A stretch of DNA of 64,000 nucleotides, taken from Burkholderia contaminans. GTDB taxonomy: Bacteria > Pseudomonadota > Gammaproteobacteria > Burkholderiales > Burkholderiaceae. Every line of letters begins with the position of its first letter. Position 1 is the first letter of the stretch. The notes below the pieces were generated by a model that was not told the origin of the DNA, ran no database searches, and saw only the letters and a list, made by a program, of their open reading frames with translations. Shown here piece by piece: positions 43,192 to 51,298 of the stretch. The DNA is taken from NCBI RefSeq assembly GCF_029633825.1, contig NZ_CP090641.1, positions 1,922,001-1,986,000 of the forward strand. The letters are read 5' to 3'. The position numbers were made by a program, and so were the translations under genes.

Positions 43192-44199
43192 TCATTGCCC
43201 GGTGCCGGACACTGCGCCGCCCAGCCGATACGCAGTGAAGAACTCGTACCACGGCGAGCCTTCCCCGACCGGCACGCCGAGCGCCGCCGTTCTTCGCTTC
43301 AACGCACCGAATACATCGTTGATCGGCGCCGTCTGCCCCGCATCGTTGAACGGATAAGGCCGCGCCCGGCCGGCTGCGAATGCGCCATACGCGATCGCGA
43401 GCAGGCGCGCGCTGTCGTCGGTCGACGCGATCGACTCGTTGATCATTTCCGCAAAGCGCGGCCGGTCTTCGGAGCGTGATCCGGTGAGGCACAGGAACAC
43501 GATCGCCGACAGCTCGTGCGGATCTTTCACCCGCAGCAGCTCCGGCAGCCTCGCGACGATTCGCTCCACCGGTTCATCGCGTAGTGCATCGCTGAAGTCG
43601 AGCACGGCGGTCATCGGATTCGCGTCCGCTTTCAGTCGATCGAGCGCCGACGATACGGCCGACGCACTCGCCCCGCCCGGCGACGCTGCCGGAGCCGCCC
43701 GCAACGCATCGGCCACCTGCTGCGTCCATTCCGGAAAGATCATCCGCACGTTGCCGAACTGCTCGCCGCCTTCCGCGGCCGGATTCCATCGATACACGAT
43801 CGTGCCGCCGCGAATGAACGGCGAATACAGGTGCTCGGGCGTTTGCGGCAGCGGCCGCCGGTTGATCGGCAGCCACGCGAGCGTCAGCCAGTCGTAGCGG
43901 CCGGTGGCGGGTACGGAAGGGCTCGAACTCGCGACGACCTGCCACGTGCCGCGATTCACATAGCGGCGTCGAGCGTCGGGTACCGGGACAGTCTGGCCTT
44001 TCGCGGTGTCGAAGTAGGTCGTGCCGGTCACGTTCGTGCCGCTGTCGGCGGCCGGCGTGACGGTGGAGATGACCCACGATGCGCCGTCCGCCGCACGGTA
44101 GTCGGACGGCTTCAGCGTGGCGACGTCATGCACCATGCGCGTTTCGGCCGCGACGGGGCTCGGGGGGAGATTGGCGGGCGCGGCCAGGATGCTCGGCAT
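43192..44199 (-). CDS. Hypothetical protein, 335 aa
   Basis: Not recognised. No signal peptide, lipobox or membrane segment is evident. The first 180 residues are rich in beta-prone segments (SWVISTVTPAADSG, TGTTYFDTAKGQTVPVPDAR, RYVNRGTWQVVASSSPSVPA, GGTIVYRWNPAAEGGEQFGN), the last 150 mainly helical (LPELLRVKDPHELSAIVFLC, FAEMINESIASTDDSARLLA). ATG 44199, with AGGA seven bases upstream, is preferred to an in-frame ATG at 44226. It lies between a lipoprotein gene and a divergent methyltransferase gene. Codon use is as in the neighbours. Confidence 0.6.
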   Translation of the reverse strand: MPSILAAPANLPPSPVAAETRMVHDVATLKPSDYRAADGASWVISTVTPAADSGTNVTGTTYFDTAKGQTVPVPDARRRYVNRGTWQVVASSSPSVPATGRYDWLTLAWLPINRRPLPQTPEHLYSPFIRGGTIVYRWNPAAEGGEQFGNVRMIFPEWTQQVADALRAAPAASPGGASASAVSSALDRLKADANPMTAVLDFSDALRDEPVERIVARLPELLRVKDPHELSAIVFLCLTGSRSEDRPRFAEMINESIASTDDSARLLAIAYGAFAAGRARPYPFNDAGQTAPINDVFGALKRRTAALGVPVGEGSPWYEFFTAYRLGGAVSGTGQ

Positions 44200-44392
44200 G
44201 GGATGTCCTCGGAATCGGGTGCGCATCGTCGAGCGGCAGCGACGCGCGGCGGCGCGGATTGTTTTATGTCACTGTAGAACGTCGCAGCCGGAAACGGAAA
44301 CCGGCTGCGCGGCGCACCCCGCTCACGCGTTTGGCCGCTTCGGCTTACCATGCGCATCCTGAGCCAACGACGCACACGGGGCGGGACCGCAC

Positions 44393-45118
44393 ATGACCGA
44401 CACGAAAGCCATCACCGAGCACTGGACACAGGTCGCCGACCAATGGATCGGCTGGGCCGGCAAGCCGGGGCACGACGCGTTCTGGAAATACCGCGCGGGG
44501 CTCGCGGCGTATATCGGCCGCGACACCGGCCGTGCGCTGGAAATCGGCTGCGGTGAAGGCCGCGTGAGCCGCGAGCTGAAGGCGCTCGGCTACGACGTGA
44601 CCGCGACCGACGTGGTGCCCGCGATGCTCGACGCCGCGCGTCACGCGGATTCCGCGCATCGCTACGAGCTGGCCGATGCGGCGTCGCTGCCGTTCGACGC
44701 GGCCAGCTTCGATCTCGTGATGGCGTACAACGTGCTGATGGATCTCGACGACATGCAGCGTGCGTTGAATGAAGCGCGCCGCGTGCTGAAGCCGGGCGGG
44801 ACGCTGTTCATCTCGCTCGTGCATCCGTTCCGCGATCGCGGCGGCTTCGCGGGGCCGCAACCCGATGCGCCGTTCGTGCTGAAGGGCAGCTATTTCGGGC
44901 GTGAGCACTTCGACGGCGTGGAAACGCGCGACGGGCTGTCGATGCACTTCGCGGGCTGGTCGCTGCCGCTGCAGGCGTACATGGAGGCGCTGGAAGCGGC
45001 CGGGTTCGCGATCGTGTCGCTGCGCGAGCCGCCGCCCGACCAGGCCGATACGGACCAGTTGAAGCAGTGGGCGCGCGTGCCGTTGTTTCTGTGGATGAAG
45101 GCGCGGCCGGTAGGGTGA
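44393..45118 (+). CDS. Class I SAM-dependent methyltransferase
   Basis: 241 residues, cytoplasmic. Motif I is ALEIGCGEGRVSRELKALGY, motif II VTATDVVPAMLDAARH, and motif IV region FDLVMAYNVLMDLDDMQRAL with motif V LKPGGTLFISLVHPF. The fold is of the UbiE/Methyltransf_11 type. The lid region near the C-terminus (SMHFAGWSLPLQAYMEALEA) should contact the acceptor, which is unknown. It is a single gene running toward a convergent GNAT gene. Confidence 0.88.
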   Translation: MTDTKAITEHWTQVADQWIGWAGKPGHDAFWKYRAGLAAYIGRDTGRALEIGCGEGRVSRELKALGYDVTATDVVPAMLDAARHADSAHRYELADAASLPFDAASFDLVMAYNVLMDLDDMQRALNEARRVLKPGGTLFISLVHPFRDRGGFAGPQPDAPFVLKGSYFGREHFDGVETRDGLSMHFAGWSLPLQAYMEALEAAGFAIVSLREPPPDQADTDQLKQWARVPLFLWMKARPVG

Positions 45119-45276
45119 ATTGGTCGCCCCGAGGACACACAAATCGACCGAAAGGATGAACTTGTATCCCCGGGGCTACCGGATTTGCCGAAACGGCTGT
45201 TCCCGAACGGGATCACGGCCTTCAATCGGGTAGCGCAATCCACGAGAGGGCACATGCCCGCCTCTCGCCGTTCCGC

Positions 45277-45753
45277 TCAGCGCGACAACTCCTTCCGATA
45301 GAGCACCGCCCCTGGCTTTTCCGCGACGGTGTCGTAGAGCCGCATCGCCGTGTGGTTCGTCTCGTGTGTCTGCCAGTACACGCGTTCGGCGCGATGCGCA
45401 CGCGCGGCGTCGTACACGGCTTCGATCAGCGCGCGGCCGACGCCCTTGCCGCGCTCGCTGTCGAGCGTGAACAGGTCCTGCAGGTAGCAGGTCGGCCCGA
45501 TATGCGTCGTGCTGCGGTGATAGAGGAAATGCACGAGTCCGACGAGCCGGCCGGCGCGCTCCGCGACGAGCGCGTGCACGGGTTCGTAACCGTCGAAGAA
45601 GCGCGACCACGTGAGTTGCGTGACCCGCAGCGGCAGGGCCGTGTCGTCGAAGCGGCCGTAGAAGCGGTTGTAGCCGTCCCACAGCGGCAGCCACTGGTCG
45701 TAGTCGTTTTCCGTGACCGCGCGTACGGTCAGTCCGGTGTCGTTGGCGTTCAT
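45277..45753 (-). CDS. GNAT-family N-acetyltransferase
   Basis: 158 residues. The acetyl-CoA binding motif is LFTLDSERGKGVGRALIEAV, preceded by beta strands LVGLVHFLYHRSTTHIGPTC and followed by VYWQTHETNHTAMRLYDTVA. The sequence places it with GNATs that act on small amines or amino acids. The start ATG 45753 is chosen over a longer in-frame reading with a non-conserved leader. An inverted repeat (CGAGAGG/CCTCTCG around 45242-45267) lies just past the stop. Confidence 0.85.
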   Translation of the reverse strand: MNANDTGLTVRAVTENDYDQWLPLWDGYNRFYGRFDDTALPLRVTQLTWSRFFDGYEPVHALVAERAGRLVGLVHFLYHRSTTHIGPTCYLQDLFTLDSERGKGVGRALIEAVYDAARAHRAERVYWQTHETNHTAMRLYDTVAEKPGAVLYRKELSR

Positions 45754-46107
45754 GTTGGCGGACCTTTCGAGGAGAGGAGGGCGCGCCGCCGTTCCGGCCG
45801 GTGCGTCGCAGGTCTCCACGATAGGAAGTTCGCGGCTCCATGGCTAGGCCCATGATGACGGCATTTCATGGTGCCACGGGCCGCGTAATTCTCACGATGT
45901 CGGCTATCCGTCAGAACCTGCGGTGATCACGTCGGTTGCGTTTGGGGCTGATGAGTTCAGCCACCGCGCATCCCCGGGCAGTGGGCATTCTTCCGTGCGA
46001 TACCGCCGCCATGCCGCCCCGAACGCCCCCACGCCACGCCTTTCACTCTGTTAGACTTTTTCGCCCATCGCCGCCATCCGGGCTGCGCCGTGCCCGGTTC
46101 ATTTGCC
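45754..46107. other. Intergenic region without recognised content
   Basis: 354 bp between the divergent GNAT and ABC transporter genes. It must contain both promoters, but I see no clear -35/-10 pair, palindrome or RNA structure. Confidence 0.5.
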
Positions 46108-47772
46108 ATGAACGAAACCCGTGCGTCGCATCCGCTCACCGAGGTCCTGCGGGCCTATTGGCAGGCCGATCGCCTGACGTTGCTGACGGTCGTGGCAGTC
46201 GTCATCCTGTCGAGCGCGAGCGCGGTTGCCGCGCCTTACCTGTTCTCGCGCTTGATCGATGCGCTGTCGCACCGCGGCGTGCTCCACGCGCTGATCGCGG
46301 GCTTCGTGGTCTATGCGGTGCTGCTTGGCCTTTCCAGCACGCTGCAACGCGCGGTTCAGTACCTGGCATTCATGAGCGCGCAGAATCTGGGATTCATCAC
46401 GAGCACGCGCTTTTTCGAGCGCATCCTGAAGAAGACCACGGCGTTCTTCGTCGAGCACAATCCCGCGGAAATCCAGAGCGCGAACGAGCGTGGCAGCCGG
46501 GCGCTGTCGGTGCTCGTGCAACTGGGGCTGATGGACCTGATCCCCGGCACGCTGCAGATCGTGCTGACGCTCGTCACGCTCGGCGCATTGATCAATGTCG
46601 AGGTCGTGGCCATCACCGCCGCTTACGGCGCGGTCGCGGTGACGATCGCGATCGTTGCCGCGCGGCGCTCGCGCGCGTTCCTCGATCGTGCGATCGAGGC
46701 CGGGCAGGAGAATGCCCGTTTCGTCGGCGGCGCGATCAATGCGATGGAGACGCTTCGGCACTTCGGCAGCCATCGCTGGATGAGCGAACGTTTCTCGGAG
46801 AAAGCGCGCGTCGTGCGCGACAACTGGCGCGCGTATGTGCTGCAGCACGTCGTCTATCTCGCGCTGCTGGGTCTCGGTCTTGCGATCCAGTTCTCGGTGA
46901 CGTTCTGGCTGCTGCTGCCGCGCCATGAGGCGGGGGCGCTGTCGATCGGCGACATCGTGCTGTTCAACACGTTGCTGCTGCAGCTGAACCAGCCGTTCGA
47001 AATGATCGCGCGTGCGGTCGACGAGTGCGCACGCTCCCGCGCGGCGCTCGTGCCGTTCGCGGCGCTGTGGACGGCGCCCGAGGAGCGGCAGGTGTCGCAC
47101 GCGGCGGCGTTCGTGCCGCAGGACGGGCGCATCGTGTTCGACCGCGTCGCCTATGCGTACGACAACGGTCGCGGCGTGACCGACGTCGACTTCGTTGCTG
47201 AACGTGGTGCGATTACGTTCCTCGTCGGCGAGACCGGTGCGGGGAAATCCACCGTCTTCAAGCTCGCGCTGAAGTCGATCGAGCCGACCGGCGGGCGCAT
47301 TCTCGTCGACGGCGTCGATCTCGCGGAGATCGATCGCGCCGACTGGTACGGCGCGGTGGCCGTCGTGCCGCAGGATGTCGTGCTGCTGAACGAGAGCCTG
47401 GAAGACAACATCCTGCTCGGCCGGCCGCGCGACGCACGGCGTCTGCAGGAAGCGGCCGCGAAGGCGACGATCCTGACGTTCATCGAGAGCCTGCCGGACG
47501 GCTTCCGCACGACGGTGGGCGAGCGCGGGCTGAAGCTGTCAGGCGGCGAGCGCCAGCGCATCGCGATCGCCCGTGCGTTGTACGGCGATCCGACCGTGCT
47601 GTTCCTCGACGAAGCGAGTTCCGCGCTCGACGAAGCCACCGAGCGCGACATCATGGAACACGTGCGGCTGCTGGCCCGCGACGTCACGGTCGTGGCAATC
47701 ACGCATCGGCGCTCGGTCATCGGGCCGGCCGACAAGGTCGTGCGGCTCGGCGACGCGCGTGTGCCTGCGTAG
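46108..47772 (+). CDS. ABC exporter, fused membrane and ATPase domains
   Basis: 554 residues, a half-transporter that works as a dimer in the inner membrane. Six membrane helices cover residues about 20-300. The nucleotide-binding domain has Walker A GETGAGKST (K380), Q-loop VVPQDVVLLNESLEDN, signature LSGGERQRIAIARAL, Walker B TVLFLDEASSALDEA and switch His in ITHRRS. This is the layout of type IV lipid, peptide or drug exporters; the substrate is unknown. ATG 46108 is used, with a GTG 18 bases upstream as an alternative; neither has a good ribosome binding site. No periplasmic partner or secreted substrate gene is adjacent. Confidence 0.88.
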   Translation: MNETRASHPLTEVLRAYWQADRLTLLTVVAVVILSSASAVAAPYLFSRLIDALSHRGVLHALIAGFVVYAVLLGLSSTLQRAVQYLAFMSAQNLGFITSTRFFERILKKTTAFFVEHNPAEIQSANERGSRALSVLVQLGLMDLIPGTLQIVLTLVTLGALINVEVVAITAAYGAVAVTIAIVAARRSRAFLDRAIEAGQENARFVGGAINAMETLRHFGSHRWMSERFSEKARVVRDNWRAYVLQHVVYLALLGLGLAIQFSVTFWLLLPRHEAGALSIGDIVLFNTLLLQLNQPFEMIARAVDECARSRAALVPFAALWTAPEERQVSHAAAFVPQDGRIVFDRVAYAYDNGRGVTDVDFVAERGAITFLVGETGAGKSTVFKLALKSIEPTGGRILVDGVDLAEIDRADWYGAVAVVPQDVVLLNESLEDNILLGRPRDARRLQEAAAKATILTFIESLPDGFRTTVGERGLKLSGGERQRIAIARALYGDPTVLFLDEASSALDEATERDIMEHVRLLARDVTVVAITHRRSVIGPADKVVRLGDARVPA

Positions 47773-47805
47773 CGCCGCACGGCCGTGCGCGCCGGCCGTC
47801 GGCGC

Positions 47806-48843
47806 TCACCCGCGCAGCGGCGGATTGAGTTGCGCGAACGCCTGCTGGCGGCGATACGGGAAGTACGGATAAGGCGCTTGCGTCGCGCTCGCCGCATCGA
47901 GCTTCGCGACCTGCGCATCGGTCAGTGCCCAGCCGACCGCGCCGAGGTTCTGCCGCAGCTGTTCCTCGTTGCGCGCGCCGATGATCACCGACGATACCGT
48001 CGGGCGCTGCAGCAGCCAGTTCAGCGCGATCTGCGGCACGGTCTTGCCGGTTTCCTCCGCGATCGCGTCGAGCGCATCGACCACGTCGTACAGGCGCGCG
48101 TCGTCGACCGGCGGCCCGAAGCTGGCCGTTTCATGCAGGCGGCTGCCTTCGGGCAGCGGCGCGTTGCGCCGGATCTTGCCGGTGAGCCGGCCCCAGCCGA
48201 GCGGGCTCCACACGAGTGCGCCGAGCCCCTGATCGGCGCCGAGCGGCATCAGGTCCCACTCGTAGTCGCGGCCGACGAGCGAGTAGTAGACCTGGTTCGC
48301 CACGTAACGCGACCAGCCGTGCCGATCGGCCACCGCCAGCGACTTCATGATCTGCCACCCCGCGAAGTTCGACACGCCGATGTAGCGCAGCTTGCCGGCG
48401 CGCACGAGATCGTCGAGCGTCGACATCACTTCCTCGACCGGCGTGCTCGCATCGAATGCGTGGAGTTGCAGCAGGTCGATGTAGTCGGTGTCGAGGCGGC
48501 GCAGCGCGTCGTCGACGGCGCGGACCAGCCGCGCGCGCGACGTGCCTGCGTCGTTCGGGCCGCTGCCGGTCGGCAGGCCCGTCTTCGTCGAGATCAGCAC
48601 CTGGTCGCGACGTCCGTTGATCGCGGCGCCGAGCACGCGCTCGGATTCGCCGTCCGAATACACGTCGGCCGTGTCGAACAGGTTCACGCCGGCGTCGAGG
48701 CAGATGTCGATCAGGCGGCGCGCTTCGTCGACACCCGTGTTGCCCCATGCGCTGAACAGCGGGCCGGTGCCGCCGAACGTGCCCGCGCCGAAGCTCAGGA
48801 CGGGAACCTTGAGGCCGGAGCGGCCGAGGGTGCGGTATTCCAT
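47806..48843 (-). CDS. Aldo/keto reductase
   Basis: 345 residues, NADPH-dependent TIM-barrel oxidoreductase. The catalytic tetrad is visible: Asp and Tyr in VNLFDTADVYSDGESER, Lys in VLISTKTGLP, and His in IDLLQLHAFD. The sequence GKLRYIGVSNFAGWQIMKSL and cofactor-binding end SVIIGARNEEQLRQNLGAVG are typical of the Tas/YghZ-like bacterial group. Substrate is unknown. ATG 48843 begins the conserved MEYRTLGRSGLKV. It is transcribed divergently from a LysR gene 130 bp away, which probably controls it. Confidence 0.9.
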   Translation of the reverse strand: MEYRTLGRSGLKVPVLSFGAGTFGGTGPLFSAWGNTGVDEARRLIDICLDAGVNLFDTADVYSDGESERVLGAAINGRRDQVLISTKTGLPTGSGPNDAGTSRARLVRAVDDALRRLDTDYIDLLQLHAFDASTPVEEVMSTLDDLVRAGKLRYIGVSNFAGWQIMKSLAVADRHGWSRYVANQVYYSLVGRDYEWDLMPLGADQGLGALVWSPLGWGRLTGKIRRNAPLPEGSRLHETASFGPPVDDARLYDVVDALDAIAEETGKTVPQIALNWLLQRPTVSSVIIGARNEEQLRQNLGAVGWALTDAQVAKLDAASATQAPYPYFPYRRQQAFAQLNPPLRG

Positions 48844-48920
48844 GGCGGGTTTCCTTTGGGTGATCGACGTGTCGACGAGCGGCCGCGTGGCCAGATGTTG
48901 CCACACTGTATCGCTTGCGG

Positions 48921-48954
48921 ATATTTCGGATAATTGGGCAGACTTCGAAAATAT
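48921..48954. promoter_or_regulatory. Candidate LysR operator in the AKR/LysR divergent region
   Basis: ATATTTCG (48921-48928) and CGAAAATAT (48946-48954) form an imperfect inverted repeat separated by 17 bases in an unusually AT-rich spot between the two start codons, as expected for a LysR-type control site. Confidence 0.45.
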
Positions 48955-48973
48955 CGTTCGGAAGGAGCGAATA

Positions 48974-49861
48974 ATGCTGCTCGACAATCTCGCGCTGTTC
49001 CTGCGCATCGTGGAGAAGGGCGGACTGGCCGCGGCGGGCCGCGAGTTCGGGCTGTCGCCGGCCACCGTGTCCGAGCGGCTGACCGCGCTCGAGCGCCACT
49101 ACGGCGCGGCGCTGCTCACGCGCACCACACGCGCGATCAGCCTGACCGACGAAGGCCGCACGCTCGTCGACGGCGCGCGGCGCCTGCTGGCCGAGGCCGA
49201 TGAGCTCGAAAGCCGCGTGCGGCTCGGCGTGCAGACACTGTCGGGCCCCGTGCGCCTGAGCGCGCCGGCCGATCTCGGACGCGAGCGCGTGGTGCCCGTC
49301 GTCGACGCGTTCCTCGCCGAGCATCCGGGCGTTACGGTCGATCTGCATCTGGGTGACGGCTACGTGGATGTCGTCGGGCAGGGGCTCGATTTCGCGATCC
49401 GCCGCGGGGTGCTCGCCGACAGCTCGCTGCGCAGCCGTTCGCTCGGCCGCGCGCGGCGCGTGGTGTGCGCGTCGCCCGCGTATCTCGCGGCGCATGGCAC
49501 GCCGCGGCACCCGGACGATCTCGCCGCGCACGACTGCATCGTGATGCGCTTCGGGCCGAACCTGTATGCCGAATGGCCGTTCAGCATCGATGGCGAACCC
49601 CGGCGCGTGACGGTGCGCGGCCGGCGGGTGGCCAATGATGGCGCCCTCGTGCGCGCGTGGTGCGTCGCGGGGTACGGCGTCGCGCTGAAGTCGCTGGTCG
49701 ACGTCGAACAGGATCTGGCGTCCGGTGCGCTCGTGGAAGTCCTGCGCGCGTTCTCGCCGGGCGACGTCGATTTGCAGATCGTCTATCCGGGCAACGCGGT
49801 GCAGCCGCGGCGCGTGCGGGCGCTGATCGACAGGTTGGTGGAGGTGCTGGCAGGCGCGTAA
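48974..49861 (+). CDS. LysR-family transcriptional regulator
   Basis: 295 residues. N-terminal winged HTH (LALFLRIVEKGGLAAAGREF, LSPATVSERLTALERHYGAA) and C-terminal effector-binding domain (GPVRLSAPADLGRERVVPVV, FAIRRGVLADSSLRSRSLGR, RRVVCASPAYLAAHGTPRHP). It belongs to the CrgA/DmlR-like branch. ATG 48974 follows AAGGAG. It is divergent from the aldo/keto reductase gene, which is its likely target along with itself. Confidence 0.9.
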   Translation: MLLDNLALFLRIVEKGGLAAAGREFGLSPATVSERLTALERHYGAALLTRTTRAISLTDEGRTLVDGARRLLAEADELESRVRLGVQTLSGPVRLSAPADLGRERVVPVVDAFLAEHPGVTVDLHLGDGYVDVVGQGLDFAIRRGVLADSSLRSRSLGRARRVVCASPAYLAAHGTPRHPDDLAAHDCIVMRFGPNLYAEWPFSIDGEPRRVTVRGRRVANDGALVRAWCVAGYGVALKSLVDVEQDLASGALVEVLRAFSPGDVDLQIVYPGNAVQPRRVRALIDRLVEVLAGA

Positions 49862-49969
49862 AGGAACGGGCAGGGTTCATGCGATCCGACGAGCGTTGCA
49901 GCAGTTTGTTTTGCCACGCTTGCAGCGAAGGCTGGCGTGACGATCCGGCACGCGACGTCGTTGTCGAGA

Positions 49970-50093
49970 TTCACTCAACTTGGTTTCGACCTGCAGGCCG
50001 TACACGGTCCACCGGCAAACCCGCTCATTCAATGTTGAATTCGCGGTTCACTCAACGTTGGACTATCTGCTTTGCCGTTCATTCAACCTTGAA
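49970..50093. repeat. Four copies of a TTCAYTCAAYNTTGRA element
   Basis: Copies at 49970 (one base short), 50024, 50047 (TTCACTCAACGTTGGA) and 50078 (TTCATTCAACCTTGAA). Each core is itself an inverted repeat (TTCAA/TTGAA type). They lie in the otherwise gene-free stretch 49862-50228, ahead of the less GC-rich orphan gene. Function is unknown; regulator sites or remnants of a mobile element are possible. Confidence 0.6.
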
Positions 50094-50228
50094 CTTTCAA
50101 GGGCAGCTTGGCCCGTTCGTGCACGGCCGACCGGCTCTCATCGACTGCGGATTCAACCCGTCGATGCAACGAATTGATGAAAGCGCTCCGCCGGTGTATC
50201 GAAGTCTAGCGTCTGTCGAGTCGATATA

Positions 50229-50696
50229 TCAGCGGTAAAGATCAAACGTCTCGATAGTTGCGGACTCAGCGTAGGCAAGCGTTATCGGGAAAATATTGGC
50301 GTCGCCGAGTGCATTCGCGAGCGCGGTTGCTTGATCTTTCGAGAGATCGACCAGATTGCGATTGAACGAGAAGCATCTGCCTCCTGCCAGCAAAAAGAGT
50401 GCGGGGCCAGTGCGATAGCCCAGAAGCGACTGGCCGCCTTTAGTAACCGCCGATACGGTTTGATACAGGTATTTGAACGAGGCGTGTCTTGCTAAGGTCG
50501 GAAGCGGAAAGACATACAAGTCTGAGTAACCAACCGCCTCGAGCGCTTGGCTACATTCAATGCGGTCATATCCCAACGCAACCAACGTCTCGATGTCATC
50601 CGGCTCGTAGTATGCGCCCCACACTGGATGCAATCGCAAGTCTGCTTCGCTAACGTCAGTGATCTTTTTCAGGCTGAACACGGGGAGCTTGTTCAT
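50229..50696 (-). CDS. Hypothetical protein, immunity-protein-like
   Basis: 155 residues, no firm family. It is soluble, acidic, without signal or membrane segment, with mixed alpha/beta character (VSEADLRLHPVWGAYYEPDD, ALGYDRIECSQALEAVGYSD, FNRNLVDLSKDQATALANAL). The gene uses AT-ending codons far more often than its neighbours, indicating recent acquisition. Size, composition and isolation recall orphan immunity proteins of polymorphic or contact-dependent toxin systems, but no toxin gene is nearby, so this is a weak inference. Confidence 0.55.
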   Translation of the reverse strand: MNKLPVFSLKKITDVSEADLRLHPVWGAYYEPDDIETLVALGYDRIECSQALEAVGYSDLYVFPLPTLARHASFKYLYQTVSAVTKGGQSLLGYRTGPALFLLAGGRCFSFNRNLVDLSKDQATALANALGDANIFPITLAYAESATIETFDLYR

Positions 50697-50978
50697 GTGG
50701 ATTCAAGGGTATAGGTTCGCGCATCCTCGATTGTTGACGATCTACTTCCCAGTGTCGACCGACCGCTACTGGCCGAACCGAGCCACAGAGCAACCCTGAA
50801 GCCGGCGGGGCAGCTTCGACCACAACCTTGAAGTAACGTTAGAGGCCAACGCTGAGTGAACAAAGTTCCATGTAGCGCGAATCTCGACAACGTCGTCCGC
50901 TAAAACCGGCGTTCGCTCGATTGCAAACATTTCGTCATTTAGCTAATATTCGAAACGTTAACCGAGCTCCGCACTCTC
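50697..50978. other. Gap between the orphan gene and the ArsR gene
   Basis: 282 bp with no credible gene. Near the ArsR start there is an AT-rich spot with the palindromic core TTAGCTAA (around 50939-50946, within ATTTAGCTAATATTCG), which is a candidate operator for the ArsR-type regulator. Confidence 0.4.
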
Positions 50979-51278
50979 ATGGACGACGTCACCCGCATCA
51001 GCGCACTGGCCAACGAAAGCCGCCTGGCCGTGATGCGCTGGCTCAAGCAGCCGCGCAAGCATTTCCCGCCGCAACCGCACGGCGATTTCGACGAACTCGG
51101 CGTGTGCTGCACGTACATCACCGAGAAGCTCGGCATCGCGCCGGCCACGACCACGCGCCACATGCGCATCCTCGCGGATGCCGGGCTCGTGCAGGCCACC
51201 CGCGTCGGCAAGTTCACGTACTACAAGCGGATCGACGGCGCGCTGCAACAGCTCGGCCGCGATCTTTTGCAACTCTGA
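50979..51278 (+). CDS. ArsR/SmtB-family transcriptional regulator
   Basis: 99 residues. A winged HTH of the ArsR type: ISALANESRLAVMRWLKQPR, then the recognition region YITEKLGIAPATTTRHMRIL and wing ADAGLVQATRVGKFTYYKRI. Only two adjacent Cys (LGVCCTY) are present, and they do not form the classical ELCVCDL metal site, so the inducer is not predictable and may be non-metal. The stop is 20 bp before the decarboxylase gene, forming a two-gene operon which it probably autoregulates. Confidence 0.88.
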   Translation: MDDVTRISALANESRLAVMRWLKQPRKHFPPQPHGDFDELGVCCTYITEKLGIAPATTTRHMRILADAGLVQATRVGKFTYYKRIDGALQQLGRDLLQL

Positions 51279-51298
51279 CTTTCACCGAGGCAACCGAC

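Noticed and set aside
43142..43492. 116-codon frame inside the hypothetical gene at 43192-44199
   Set aside because: Shadow frame in the same region, low-complexity Arg/Gly content, no start signal.
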